From: Arthrobacter frigidicola
Lineage (GTDB): Bacteria > Actinomycetota > Actinomycetes > Actinomycetales > Micrococcaceae
NCBI GenBank assembly: GCA_003602285.1
Contig: QZVU01000001.1
Span: 868,001 to 932,000, forward strand
Reading direction: 5' to 3'
Length of the DNA stretch: 64,000 nt
Below the pieces are notes generated by a model. It did no database searches and was not told the origin of the DNA. It saw nothing but the letters and a program-made list of their open reading frames with translations. Positions 30,551-38,774 of this stretch are shown here, piece after piece (positions within the stretch are counted from its first letter, which is position 1; each line of letters begins with the position of its first letter). The translations under genes were made by a program, and so were the position numbers.

Positions 30551-32416
30551 TTGCGTATCCCTTCCCCCCTCCGACCCGTGCTGACCGCTGCCCTGGTGGT
30601 CCCGGTCCTGCTGTCATCGACCGCGCCGGCCCAGGCACTGCCGGCGGCACCCCCGCCGCCTGCCGCTCCGGCCGCTCCGGCCGACCCGGCCCCGGCCGGT
30701 CCCGCCGGCACCGAGCGGGAGGGCACGCAGTCCCGGTATCTTGTGCGGTTCGCCCCCGGCTCCGATGTCGCCGCGCAGGCGCGGGAGCTGCGCTCGCGCG
30801 GGATCGGCGTCGGACGCACCTTCTCGGCCGCCGTGCGGGCCGCCGTCGTGACTGCGACGCCGGGCCAGGCCGCCGCACTCGAGCGGAAGGCCGGAATCGC
30901 CGCCGTCGAGGCTGACGCACCGGTTCGAATCTCCGCCACCCAGTACTCCGCACCGTGGGGCCTCGACCGCATCGACCAGCGGGTCCTTCCTCTGTCCGGA
31001 AGGTTCTCGGCTTCTGCCACCGGCGCGGGGGTGAGCGCCTATGTGATCGACACGGGGGTGCTGGCTTCGCATACCGACTTCGGCACCCGCGTCGCCCCCG
31101 GGTGGAGCACCGTGTCCGACGGGCGGGGCACCGGGGACTGCAACGGACACGGGACGCACGTCGCCGGGACTGTCGCGGGGGCTACCTACGGTGTCGCCAA
31201 GGCCGCGACCATCATTCCGGTGCGGGTGCTCGACTGTGCCGGGTCTGGCTATACCTCGCAAGTGGTGGCGGGGCTTGACTGGATAGTCACCCATCACCAG
31301 GCAGGCACCGCAGCGGTGGCCAACCTCAGCCTCGGCGGAGGCATCAGCACAACCGTTGACGCGGCACTGCAGGGAGTCATTAACGACGGCGTGACCGTTG
31401 TCGCCGCCGCGGGGAACGATGCGGCGGACGCCTGCGGCTCCTCCCCGGCGAGGGTTCCGGCCGCCCTGACCATCGCCGCCAGCGACCGTGCAGACGCGCA
31501 GGCGTCCTTTTCCAATGTCGGCGCCTGCGTCGACCTGTATGCACCGGGGGTGGGCATCACCTCCGCCTCGCACACCTCATCGACGGGCACCGCCACCTTC
31601 AACGGGACCTCGATGGCAGCCCCGCATGCCGCCGGCGCCGCGGCGCTCTTGCTTTCACGGAACCCCGCGCTCACCCCCGCGCAGGTATCGGCGTCGCTGA
31701 TCAACGGCGCAACCTCCGGGCGCATCACCGGCGCGACCACTGGCACGCCCAACCGGCTGCTGTACGCCGACGCTGTCGCCCCCGCCGTCACCGCGCGCAC
31801 CCCGGGCCTCAACGCGTTGAGCATTCCGGTGGTGAACAACCTTTCGGTGACCTTCGGTGAGGCCGTCCAGGGCGTCGGTGCCGGCACCTTCGTGCTGAAG
31901 GACGCCGCAGGGTCCGTTGTTCCCTCGGCGGTGACCTACAACGCCACGACCCGCACGGCGGTGCTGAATCCGGCGTCGAACCTGGTCGTTGACCGGAAGT
32001 ACACGGCGACGCTCACCGGTGGCACCTCCGCCATCCGGGATGCCGCCGGCAACCCGCTGGCGACCTCGACGTGGGTCTTCACCACCGGGCCCGCCCCTAT
32101 CGTGACCGCCCGCATCCCGGCGATCAACGCCGTCGGGGTCGCGCGCGGCGCGAACCTCGCGGCCACCTTCAGCGAGCCGGTCCAGGGTGCAGGGACCACC
32201 ACGGTTCGGCTGAAGAACACGGCGACCGGCGCAGCGGTCTCGGCGACCGTCACACCGAACGGCACCACCAACCAGTGGATCCTCAATCCCGGAGTGACCC
32301 TGGCGGCGAACACGCGGTACACCGTCACGCTCACCGGAGGCACCACCGGCATCCGGGACCTTGCCGGCAACCCGTCTCTCAGCTCGACCTGGACCTTCAC
32401 CACCGGCTCGCTCTGA
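30551..32416 (+). CDS. Secreted subtilisin-like serine protease with two C-terminal Ig-like domains
   Basis: 621 residues from TTG 30551, with GGAG at 30542-30545; this start places a standard signal peptide (MRIPSPLRPVLTAALVVPVLL, cut near APAQA) at the N-terminus. Next come a Pro/Ala linker, an I9-type propeptide (about 60-127), and the S8 catalytic domain (about 135-475) with D167 in VIDTGV, H200 in NGHGTHVAG, the oxyanion Asn in AAAGND and S354 in NGTSMAAPHA. Two repeats of about 100 residues (478-620) resemble Big_5/SbsA-type Ig-like domains. The upstream Arg/Pro-rich extension of the open frame lacks coding character. Likely an extracellular nutrient protease. Confidence 0.92.
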   Translation: MRIPSPLRPVLTAALVVPVLLSSTAPAQALPAAPPPPAAPAAPADPAPAGPAGTEREGTQSRYLVRFAPGSDVAAQARELRSRGIGVGRTFSAAVRAAVVTATPGQAAALERKAGIAAVEADAPVRISATQYSAPWGLDRIDQRVLPLSGRFSASATGAGVSAYVIDTGVLASHTDFGTRVAPGWSTVSDGRGTGDCNGHGTHVAGTVAGATYGVAKAATIIPVRVLDCAGSGYTSQVVAGLDWIVTHHQAGTAAVANLSLGGGISTTVDAALQGVINDGVTVVAAAGNDAADACGSSPARVPAALTIAASDRADAQASFSNVGACVDLYAPGVGITSASHTSSTGTATFNGTSMAAPHAAGAAALLLSRNPALTPAQVSASLINGATSGRITGATTGTPNRLLYADAVAPAVTARTPGLNALSIPVVNNLSVTFGEAVQGVGAGTFVLKDAAGSVVPSAVTYNATTRTAVLNPASNLVVDRKYTATLTGGTSAIRDAAGNPLATSTWVFTTGPAPIVTARIPAINAVGVARGANLAATFSEPVQGAGTTTVRLKNTATGAAVSATVTPNGTTNQWILNPGVTLAANTRYTVTLTGGTTGIRDLAGNPSLSSTWTFTTGSL

Positions 32417-32426
32417 CCGGGAAATC

Positions 32427-32454
32427 GACCGGCCTCCCGGGCGGGCGGCCGGTC
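32427..32454 (+). terminator. Hairpin after the protease gene
   Basis: Perfect 8-bp stem GACCGGCC (32427-32434) and GGCCGGTC (32447-32454) with a 12-base loop, 10 bases after the protease stop. No T-run. Confidence 0.5.
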
Positions 32455-32533
32455 GTGCCCGGGAAGCCGTCGCTGGAACGTAGACTCTCGGAGCGCCCCG
32501 GAAAAGCCCGGGCGTGGATCTCGGGAGTAAACG

Positions 32534-33220
32534 GTGGGGGAATCAGCGGTGCTGAAGTTTTCAAGGATCGAACGGGGCATCCTCTGGGGCGCGTTCTGCG
32601 CCGGGCTGGCGGTTGCTGCGGGCGTGGTGATCGGCACCGGTGTGCAGGTGGCCTCGCTGTGGCAGGGCGACTTCACCGGGTCGGTGCCGCTGGTCAACGG
32701 TCACTTCCCGGAATTTGCTGAGGAGACCCCGCTTGTCGTTGCCGGCGGGTACGACAGCGCCTTCAGCACGGTGCAGGATCCTCCGACCGGCGCGCTGGTC
32801 ATGCTGACGGTGGCGGCTGGAATCCGGTGTGCCGCCGCCGTGTCGGTCTGTGCCGCGGCCGCACTGCTGAGCCGCCACCTGCTTCGGTTCCGCCCGTTCG
32901 CGAAGGTGGTCTCGTCCTCCCTGGCCGCCAGCGGGGTTCTCCTGATCCTTGCCGCGGTGATCCCCGGCATGCTCGAAGCGATGGCCACCACCACCGTCGC
33001 AGACTCCCTTGGGTTGCTCGTGCCATTCGCGGATGGCGACGTTGAAGGGATCGCCCTGACAGGCCCGGCGGTTGAGCTCCCCGGACTCACGGTGGGACTT
33101 CTCCTGATCCTGGTTGCCACGGCCTTCCAGGTGGCTGAGCGCACTCGGCAGGCGGTCCCGCCCCGGCATGAGTCCGGCGGAGGCCTCTCCATGGGGGCGG
33201 CGCCGTCAGGTGAGTCGTGA
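32534..33220 (+). CDS. Four-helix membrane protein of unknown function
   Basis: 228 residues with four membrane segments (about 18-40, 88-112, 128-150 and 185-203), short loops and a polar C-terminal tail. It resembles small DUF2975-type membrane proteins in layout, but I cannot confirm the family. GTG 32534 is preceded by GGGAG; GTG 32549, preceded by GGGGGA, is the alternative start. The gene's 3' end overlaps the convergent gene by 15 bases. Confidence 0.75.
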   Translation: MGESAVLKFSRIERGILWGAFCAGLAVAAGVVIGTGVQVASLWQGDFTGSVPLVNGHFPEFAEETPLVVAGGYDSAFSTVQDPPTGALVMLTVAAGIRCAAAVSVCAAAALLSRHLLRFRPFAKVVSSSLAASGVLLILAAVIPGMLEAMATTTVADSLGLLVPFADGDVEGIALTGPAVELPGLTVGLLLILVATAFQVAERTRQAVPPRHESGGGLSMGAAPSGES

Positions 33221-33727
33221 GCCTTCAGTTGGTTCGACCAGCGCCCTCTTCGGGCTTCCCGCCCGGCGCAGGGCGTGAAGGGAGATCCTGCCGGCCCAGA
33301 ACAGCAGGACGCCGACGGCGAGACCTGTGAGGGAAAAGAGGTTGTCCCTCACGATCAGGGAGTAGCTGCTGAGCAGGATCAGCAGTACGGACAGGAGGAG
33401 AGCCGCCGCGCCGAGAGCCACCGGCGGCCGGCGGGAGCCCGCCGGCCTGGCGGTGCGGAGGTTGTCGAGGGTCGCGTTGAGGAGCTGGGCCGCGAACGCG
33501 AGGAAGATGGCGGCCAGGATGCCGGCCGTCACCGGTGCCGGCGTCCAGATGGTCTCCCAGCCGGACACCACCGTCAGGACAAGGATTCCGACCAGCGGTT
33601 CAGTGCGGACCAGTCCCGAAGGCGGTCCTCCTGCCTGGGCGCCGGGCGCAGCATCCCTTGTCCCCACCGGTTCCCCCTGACCGTGCGGGAGTCCCCAGTG
33701 ACCCCCTGCGTGGAGCCAATGTAGCAC
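33206..33727 (-). CDS. Small integral membrane protein of unknown function
   Basis: 173 residues. A polar N-terminus of about 40 residues is followed by four hydrophobic helices and a polar basic tail (LHALRRAGSPKRALVEP). No family is recognised. The start is uncertain because the first 40 residues are low-complexity; ATG 33727 is the longest option. It is convergent with the preceding membrane-protein gene, with a 15-base overlap. Confidence 0.65.
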   Translation of the reverse strand: MLHWLHAGGHWGLPHGQGEPVGTRDAAPGAQAGGPPSGLVRTEPLVGILVLTVVSGWETIWTPAPVTAGILAAIFLAFAAQLLNATLDNLRTARPAGSRRPPVALGAAALLLSVLLILLSSYSLIVRDNLFSLTGLAVGVLLFWAGRISLHALRRAGSPKRALVEPTEGSRLT

Positions 33728-33757
33728 CGGGGCGCGCGGGTACGGGGAACGTTGGCC

Positions 33758-34570
33758 TCAGTAGCCGGCGGGGGTGCCGCCGGTGGAGCCGCCCGCGGTG
33801 TACTCGGCGGCCAGGGCCTCGGACCCGCGGGCAAGGAGGGCGACGTCGGCCCCGACGAGGAGAAAGGAGGCACCGGCGTCGAGGTAGCCCCGCGCCGTTT
33901 CCGGCCGGAAGGCGTTGACGCCTGCCGGCGTGCCGGCGGCGCGGGCGGCGCGCAGGCACTTCTCGACGGCGGCGCGCACATCCGGATGTTCCTGTTCCCC
34001 GAGGTGCCCCATCGACGCGGCGAGGTCCGACGGGCCGAGGAAGATCGCATCGACCCCGTCCACGGCGAGGATGTCCTCGACGGCGTCGACCGCCGCCGTG
34101 GACTCGATCTGCACGGTGACGCTGATGGTTTCGCCTGCGCGCGCCAGATAATCCGGTATCCGGTTCCACCGGGCGGCCCGGGCCAGGGCCGAGCCCACAC
34201 CGCGCACGCCGGAGGGCGGGTAGCGGGTTGCGGCGACGGCCGCCGCGGCCTCGGCGGCAGTGTTCACCATCGGCACGAGCAGGTTCTGCACGCCGAGGTC
34301 GAGGTACTGCTTGATGAGCACCGTGTCGTTGACCGGCGGGCGGACCAGGGTGGTGACCGGGTACCCGTTGACGGCCTGGAGCTGGGCCAGGATGGACTCA
34401 AGGCCGTTGGGGCTGTGTTCGGCATCTACAAGGAGCCAGTCGAGGCCGGACCCGGCGCAGACCTCGGCGACCAGCGGGCTGCCTGAGCAGACCCACATGC
34501 CGGCCAGCGGGCGGTCCGCGGCGGCCAGCGCCTCCCGGAAGGTGGCGTCGGGTGCTAGTCGAAGCGGCAT
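33758..34570 (-). CDS. hpaI: HpcH/HpaI family aldolase (4-hydroxy-2-oxoheptanedioate aldolase)
   Basis: 270 residues. Metal and substrate residues are visible in WLLVDAEHSPN, VTVQIESTAAVDAVEDILAVDGVDAIFLGPSDLAASMG (Glu and Asp metal ligands, around 153-185). It would split 4-hydroxy-2-oxoheptanedioate into pyruvate and succinic semialdehyde, the last step of the homoprotocatechuate pathway. It overlaps hpaH by 16 bases and is the last gene of the minus-strand cluster. Confidence 0.92.
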   Translation of the reverse strand: MPLRLAPDATFREALAAADRPLAGMWVCSGSPLVAEVCAGSGLDWLLVDAEHSPNGLESILAQLQAVNGYPVTTLVRPPVNDTVLIKQYLDLGVQNLLVPMVNTAAEAAAAVAATRYPPSGVRGVGSALARAARWNRIPDYLARAGETISVTVQIESTAAVDAVEDILAVDGVDAIFLGPSDLAASMGHLGEQEHPDVRAAVEKCLRAARAAGTPAGVNAFRPETARGYLDAGASFLLVGADVALLARGSEALAAEYTAGGSTGGTPAGY

Positions 34571-35340
34571 GTGATGCTCCCCAGGGGTCCATAGTCGGCG
34601 TGGATCGTGTCTCCGGGATCGACCCAGAGCGGCCGGGTGAAGGAGCCGGCGAGGATGGTGTCCCCGGCCTTCATGCCCTCCCCATGGGCGGCGATCTTGT
34701 TGGCGAGCCAGTGCACCCCGGCGGCGGGATGGTTAAGGACGCCGGCGGCTACCCCGGTCTCCTCGACCGTCTGGTTCTTGTAGAGGATGGCGGCCACCCA
34801 GCGCAGGTCGACCGCCTCCGGGCGCACCGGATTGCCGCCCAGGACCATTGCACCCATCGCGGCGTTGTCCGCGATGGTGTCGACGATCGTGCGTCCCTCC
34901 AGTTCGATCCGGGAATCGAGGATCTCCAGGGCGGGCACGACGTAGTCGGTGGCGTTCAGGACGTCGATGATCGTGCAGCCCGGTCCGGCGAGGTCGGTCT
35001 TCAGCACGAAGGCCAGCTCCACCTCCACCCGGGGACGGGTGTACCGGTCCCACTGCACCGAGCACCCGGATTCGAACACCATGTCGTCGAAGATCGCCCC
35101 GTAGTCGGGCTCGGTGATGCCCGTGGCCGCCTGCATCGCCCTCGAGGTGAGACCGATCTTCCGGCCCACCAGCTTCCGGCCCGCGTCCTCGCTGCGCTGC
35201 CGCCACAGGCGCTGGACGGCGTAGGAGTCCTCGACGGTCATGGCGGGGTAGCGGGCGGTGAGCAGGGGCACCGGGGTGCGGGACCGTCCGGCTTCAAGCA
35301 GTTCGTCGGCAATCGATTCGATGGTGGCGGGATTCAGCAT
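34555..35340 (-). CDS. hpaH: 2-oxo-hept-4-ene-1,7-dioate hydratase
   Basis: 261 residues of the 2-keto-4-pentenoate hydratase/FAH superfamily. Typical features are YAVQRLWRQR, RKIGLTSRAMQ (near 79), the metal-binding Glu residues in RVEVELAFVL and the EILDSRIELE segment. It hydrates 2-oxohept-4-ene-1,7-dioate before the HpaI aldolase step. The hydratase-aldolase overlap supports the assignment. Confidence 0.92.
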   Translation of the reverse strand: MLNPATIESIADELLEAGRSRTPVPLLTARYPAMTVEDSYAVQRLWRQRSEDAGRKLVGRKIGLTSRAMQAATGITEPDYGAIFDDMVFESGCSVQWDRYTRPRVEVELAFVLKTDLAGPGCTIIDVLNATDYVVPALEILDSRIELEGRTIVDTIADNAAMGAMVLGGNPVRPEAVDLRWVAAILYKNQTVEETGVAAGVLNHPAAGVHWLANKIAAHGEGMKAGDTILAGSFTRPLWVDPGDTIHADYGPLGSITCRFD

Positions 35341-35393
35341 TCGGTGCTCCGTTCAGCAGCAGGAAGGGAAGGCGCCCTCGGCGGGCCCCGGGG

Positions 35394-36470
35394 TCAGAGC
35401 TGGGCGCCGACCTTGAATCCCTTGTCCTCTTCGCCGGGCTGGCGGGTGTAGGAGAAGCCGTCGGCGCCTACCGTGACGGCCATCTCGGAGGCGTCGGTGC
35501 GGGCGATGACCGGCTGGGGGTTGCCGTCGAGGTCGAGCACGAGAGAGGCCTCGGTGTACCAGCTGGGGACGACGGGGTTGCCCCACCAGTCCCGGCGCTG
35601 GTTGTCGTGCACATCCCAGGTCACCGTGGGGTTGTCGGGGTCCCCCGTGTAGTAGTCCTGGGTGTAGATCTCGATCCGGTGCCCGTCCGGGTCGAGGATG
35701 TACAGGTAGAACGCGTTGGAGACTCCGTGTCGGCCGGGCCCGCGTTCGATGCGGTCCGAGATCCGCAGGGCGCCCATCTTGTCGCAGATCTGGATGATGT
35801 TGTGCTTCTCGTGGGTGGCAAAGGCGACGTGGTGCATGCGCGGGCCGTCGCCGCCGGTCAGGGCGGTGTCGTGGACGGTCTGCTTGCGGTGCATCCAGGC
35901 GGCGTAGGTGACGCCGTCCGAGTCCTGGATGTCCTCGGAGACGCGGAAGCCGAGGTCCTCAAGGTATTTGCGGCCGCGGGGGACGTCGGGGGTGACCTGG
36001 TTAAAGTGGTCAAGGCGGACCAGTTCCCCGGCGGAGTAGAGGTCGTAGCGCTGGGTCAGGCGTTCCACGTGCTCGGTCTCGTAGAAGAACTCGTAGGGGA
36101 AGCCCAGCGGGTCCTCGACGCGCACCGAGTCCCCGATGCCCTTGGTGAACCCTTCCGTGCGGCGTTCGGTGCGGCAGCCCAGTTCCTTGTAGTAGGCCTC
36201 GGCGGCGTCCACCTCGGCGGGGGACTTCACCCGGTAGGCGAAGGCGGCCACGGCGGCAATGGGCCCCTGCCGCAGGACCAGGTTGTGGTGGATGAACTCC
36301 TCGAGGGAGCGCAGGTAGATGGTGTTCTCGTCCTCCTCGGTCACATGGAGGCCGAGGACGCCGACGTAGAACTCCCGCGACCGCGCGAGGTCGGTGACAA
36401 CGATCTCCATGTAGGCGCAGCGGACAATGTCGGGCGCCGGGAGGGTGGGGGTGGGGACGAAGTCGGTCAT
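35394..36470 (-). CDS. hpaD: 3,4-dihydroxyphenylacetate (homoprotocatechuate) 2,3-dioxygenase
   Basis: 358 residues, two VOC modules. Metal ligands fall at H155 (RLDHFN), H214 (MHHVAF) and E267 (HRIEIYT). H200 (TVHDT), N157 and Y257 are also present. These are the positions known in Arthrobacter globiformis MndD (Mn) and Brevibacterium fuscum HPCD (Fe). It opens the catechol ring to 5-carboxymethyl-2-hydroxymuconate semialdehyde. Which metal this enzyme uses cannot be read from the sequence. It lies 51 bases downstream of hpaE on the same strand. Confidence 0.96.
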   Translation of the reverse strand: MTDFVPTPTLPAPDIVRCAYMEIVVTDLARSREFYVGVLGLHVTEEDENTIYLRSLEEFIHHNLVLRQGPIAAVAAFAYRVKSPAEVDAAEAYYKELGCRTERRTEGFTKGIGDSVRVEDPLGFPYEFFYETEHVERLTQRYDLYSAGELVRLDHFNQVTPDVPRGRKYLEDLGFRVSEDIQDSDGVTYAAWMHRKQTVHDTALTGGDGPRMHHVAFATHEKHNIIQICDKMGALRISDRIERGPGRHGVSNAFYLYILDPDGHRIEIYTQDYYTGDPDNPTVTWDVHDNQRRDWWGNPVVPSWYTEASLVLDLDGNPQPVIARTDASEMAVTVGADGFSYTRQPGEEDKGFKVGAQL

Positions 36471-36521
36471 TGAGGTTCTCTCTTCTTCGAGCAGGTGAGG
36501 GAGGTGCGGTGGGTGCTGGTC

Positions 36522-38063
36522 TCAGCCTTCGTTGGCCGCGGAGGCCTCGACGTTTCCGAACTTCGGGGTGTGGACGGTGCCCAGGGTGATGTGCACTGCC
36601 TGCTGGTCGGTGTAGAAGTCGATGGACCGGTACCCGCCCTCATGGCCCAGCCCTGAGGCCTTCACCCCGCCGAAGGGGGTGCGCAGGTCGCGCACATTGT
36701 GGCTGTTAAGCCAAACCATGCCGGCCTCGACGTTCTGGGAGAAGGTGTGGGCACGCGACAGGTTCTGCGTCCAGATGTACGCGGCGAGCCCGTAGCGGGT
36801 GTTGTTCGCCAAAGTGAGGGCCTCGGCGTCGGTGTCGAACGGGGTGATCGCGACCACCGGGCCGAAGATCTCCTCCTGGAAGATCCGCGCCTCGGGGGAC
36901 ACGTCGGCGAAGACGGTGGGGGCGATGTAGTTACCCTGCGGCAGGTGCTCGGGGCGTCCGCCGCCAGCCAGCAGCCGGCCCTCGGTCTTGCCGATCTCCA
37001 CGTAGGAGGCGACCTTCTCGAAGTGCTCCGGATGGACCAGGGCCCCGACCTCGGTCTTCGGATCGTGCGGATCGCCCACCACGATGTTCTTTGCCCGGGC
37101 GGCGAACTTCCCGCAGAACTCCTCGTACACGGGGCGTTCGACGAGGATCCGGGAGCCTGCCGTGCAGCGCTCGCCGTTGAGGGAGAAGACGCCGAACAGG
37201 GCCGAGTCGATCGCGGCGTTCAGGTCGGCGTCGGCGAACACCACACAGGGGGACTTCCCGCCGAGCTCCATCGAGAGGCCCTTCAGGTTCTCGGCGGCGT
37301 TGCGGAAGATGGTCTGCCCCGTGGTGGTCTCGCCGGTGAAGGAGATCAGCGGCACGTCCGGGTGTTTCACGAGGGCGTCCCCGGCCTCCTCGCCGAGACC
37401 GTTGACAAGGTTGAACACCCCGTCGGGCAACCCGGCGTCCCGGAAGATCTGCGCCCACAGCGAGGCCGACAGGGGAGTGAACTCGGCCGGCTTCAGGACG
37501 ACCGTGTTGCCGGTGGCCAGGGCGGGCGCGAGCTTCCAGGATTCGAGCATGAAGGGGGTGTTCCAGGGGGTGATAAGGCCGGCCACGCCGATCGGTTTCC
37601 GGTTCACGTAGTTGAGCTGTGATCCCGGCACCTTCATGGCGTCGTCGAACTGGGCCACGACGAGGTCGGCGAAGAAGCGGAAGTTCTCCGCCGCGCGCAG
37701 GGCCTGGCCCTTGGCCTGGGTGATCGGCAGGCCCGTGTCGAAGGTTTCAAGTTCGGCGAGCCGCGCTTCCTGGGCCTCGACGGCGTCGGCGATCCGGTTC
37801 AGGACCCGGGCGCGTTCGCGCGGTTTCATCGTCGGCCACGGTCCCTCCGAGAAGGCCTTCCGGGCGGACGCGACGGCCCGGTCGATGTCCTCCTTTTGGC
37901 CGGCGGCGGCGGTGGCGTAGGTGGCGTTGGACACCGGGTCCAGGACGTCGAAGGTCTGCCCACCGAGCGAGTCGACGAACTGTCCGCCGATGTAGTGCTG
38001 GATATGCGAGGGCAGCCCTTCGGGGACGTGCTGGCCGAGTGCTGTGCTGCTGGAGGTCGTCAT
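36522..38063 (-). CDS. hpaE: 5-carboxymethyl-2-hydroxymuconate semialdehyde dehydrogenase
   Basis: 513 residues, aldehyde dehydrogenase superfamily. The general base Glu is in MELGGKSPCVVF, the nucleophile Cys in NGERCTAGSRILVE (near 301), and TPWNTPFMLESWK and FTGETTTGQ mark the NAD site. It oxidises the ring-cleavage product to the dicarboxylate. The next gene upstream, the GntR regulator, ends 9 bases before it. Confidence 0.94.
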   Translation of the reverse strand: MTTSSSTALGQHVPEGLPSHIQHYIGGQFVDSLGGQTFDVLDPVSNATYATAAAGQKEDIDRAVASARKAFSEGPWPTMKPRERARVLNRIADAVEAQEARLAELETFDTGLPITQAKGQALRAAENFRFFADLVVAQFDDAMKVPGSQLNYVNRKPIGVAGLITPWNTPFMLESWKLAPALATGNTVVLKPAEFTPLSASLWAQIFRDAGLPDGVFNLVNGLGEEAGDALVKHPDVPLISFTGETTTGQTIFRNAAENLKGLSMELGGKSPCVVFADADLNAAIDSALFGVFSLNGERCTAGSRILVERPVYEEFCGKFAARAKNIVVGDPHDPKTEVGALVHPEHFEKVASYVEIGKTEGRLLAGGGRPEHLPQGNYIAPTVFADVSPEARIFQEEIFGPVVAITPFDTDAEALTLANNTRYGLAAYIWTQNLSRAHTFSQNVEAGMVWLNSHNVRDLRTPFGGVKASGLGHEGGYRSIDFYTDQQAVHITLGTVHTPKFGNVEASAANEG

Positions 38064-38072
38064 GAGAGGTTC

Positions 38073-38774
38073 CTAACTGGAATCGGCGGCAGAGGACTGC
38101 GCGAGGTAGGCGTCAAGGGTGGCACTGCGGTGGAGGCGGGCGGCCTTCTCGATGGCGTCGGCGTCCGCCTGGGACTCGATGAGCTTCAGCAGCGCTTCAT
38201 GCTCATCGACGGACTCAGTGGCACGGCCGGGAACGAACCGGAAGGTCGAGGATCGCAGGGAGGCCAGCCGGTTCCAGCCACGGTGCACGAGGTCGAGGAT
38301 GTGCGGGTTGGGGCAGTGCTCGAACAGGACGCTGTGGAACTCCTGGTTGAGCCGGGTGAAGCGCACCGGGTCGAAGTCCTTCAGGCAGGCGCGCATCTCC
38401 TCGTTGACGCCCCGGGCCCGGGCGATGTCAGCGGCTCCGAGCAGGGGTGAGGACAAGGCGGTGGCCGCGCCCTCGATGATGCTGAGGGTCTGCATCGTGT
38501 AGAGGTATTCGGTGGGGTCGATTCCCGCCACGGTGGCGCCGACATTGCGCTCGAAGGTCACCAGGCCTTCGGCCTCGAGCCGGCGGATCGCCTCGCGGAT
38601 CGGCACGACGCTCACCCCCAGGTCCCCGGCGATCCGCGCGAGCACCAGCCGGTGTCCGGGGGAGTAGGTGCCCTCGACGATGCGGGCCTTGATGAGCGCG
38701 TAGGCCTGCTCCGACTTGCTGCCGGCGGGCGCCGCCGGGACTGCCTCAGCCACGCTCCGCCGCCCACTCGTCAT
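38073..38774 (-). CDS. GntR family regulator (FCD subfamily) of the homoprotocatechuate cluster
   Basis: 233 residues. The winged HTH is RIAGDLGVSVVPIREAIRRLEAEGLV, and the all-helical FCD ligand domain (about 95-220) has the metal-site residues in NQEFHSVLFEHCPNP and SVDEHEALLKLI. It overlaps the hpaG-like gene by 29 bases and precedes hpaE, so it is embedded in the operon. A palindrome at the operon promoter is its likely operator; the inducer is probably a pathway intermediate. Confidence 0.92.
   Translation of the reverse strand: MTSGRRSVAEAVPAAPAGSKSEQAYALIKARIVEGTYSPGHRLVLARIAGDLGVSVVPIREAIRRLEAEGLVTFERNVGATVAGIDPTEYLYTMQTLSIIEGAATALSSPLLGAADIARARGVNEEMRACLKDFDPVRFTRLNQEFHSVLFEHCPNPHILDLVHRGWNRLASLRSSTFRFVPGRATESVDEHEALLKLIESQADADAIEKAARLHRSATLDAYLAQSSAADSS

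Noticed and set aside
30915-30945. tRNA-like T-loop GTTCGAATC
   Set aside because: It lies in the protease propeptide codons and no cloverleaf can be formed around it. No tRNA was found in the window.
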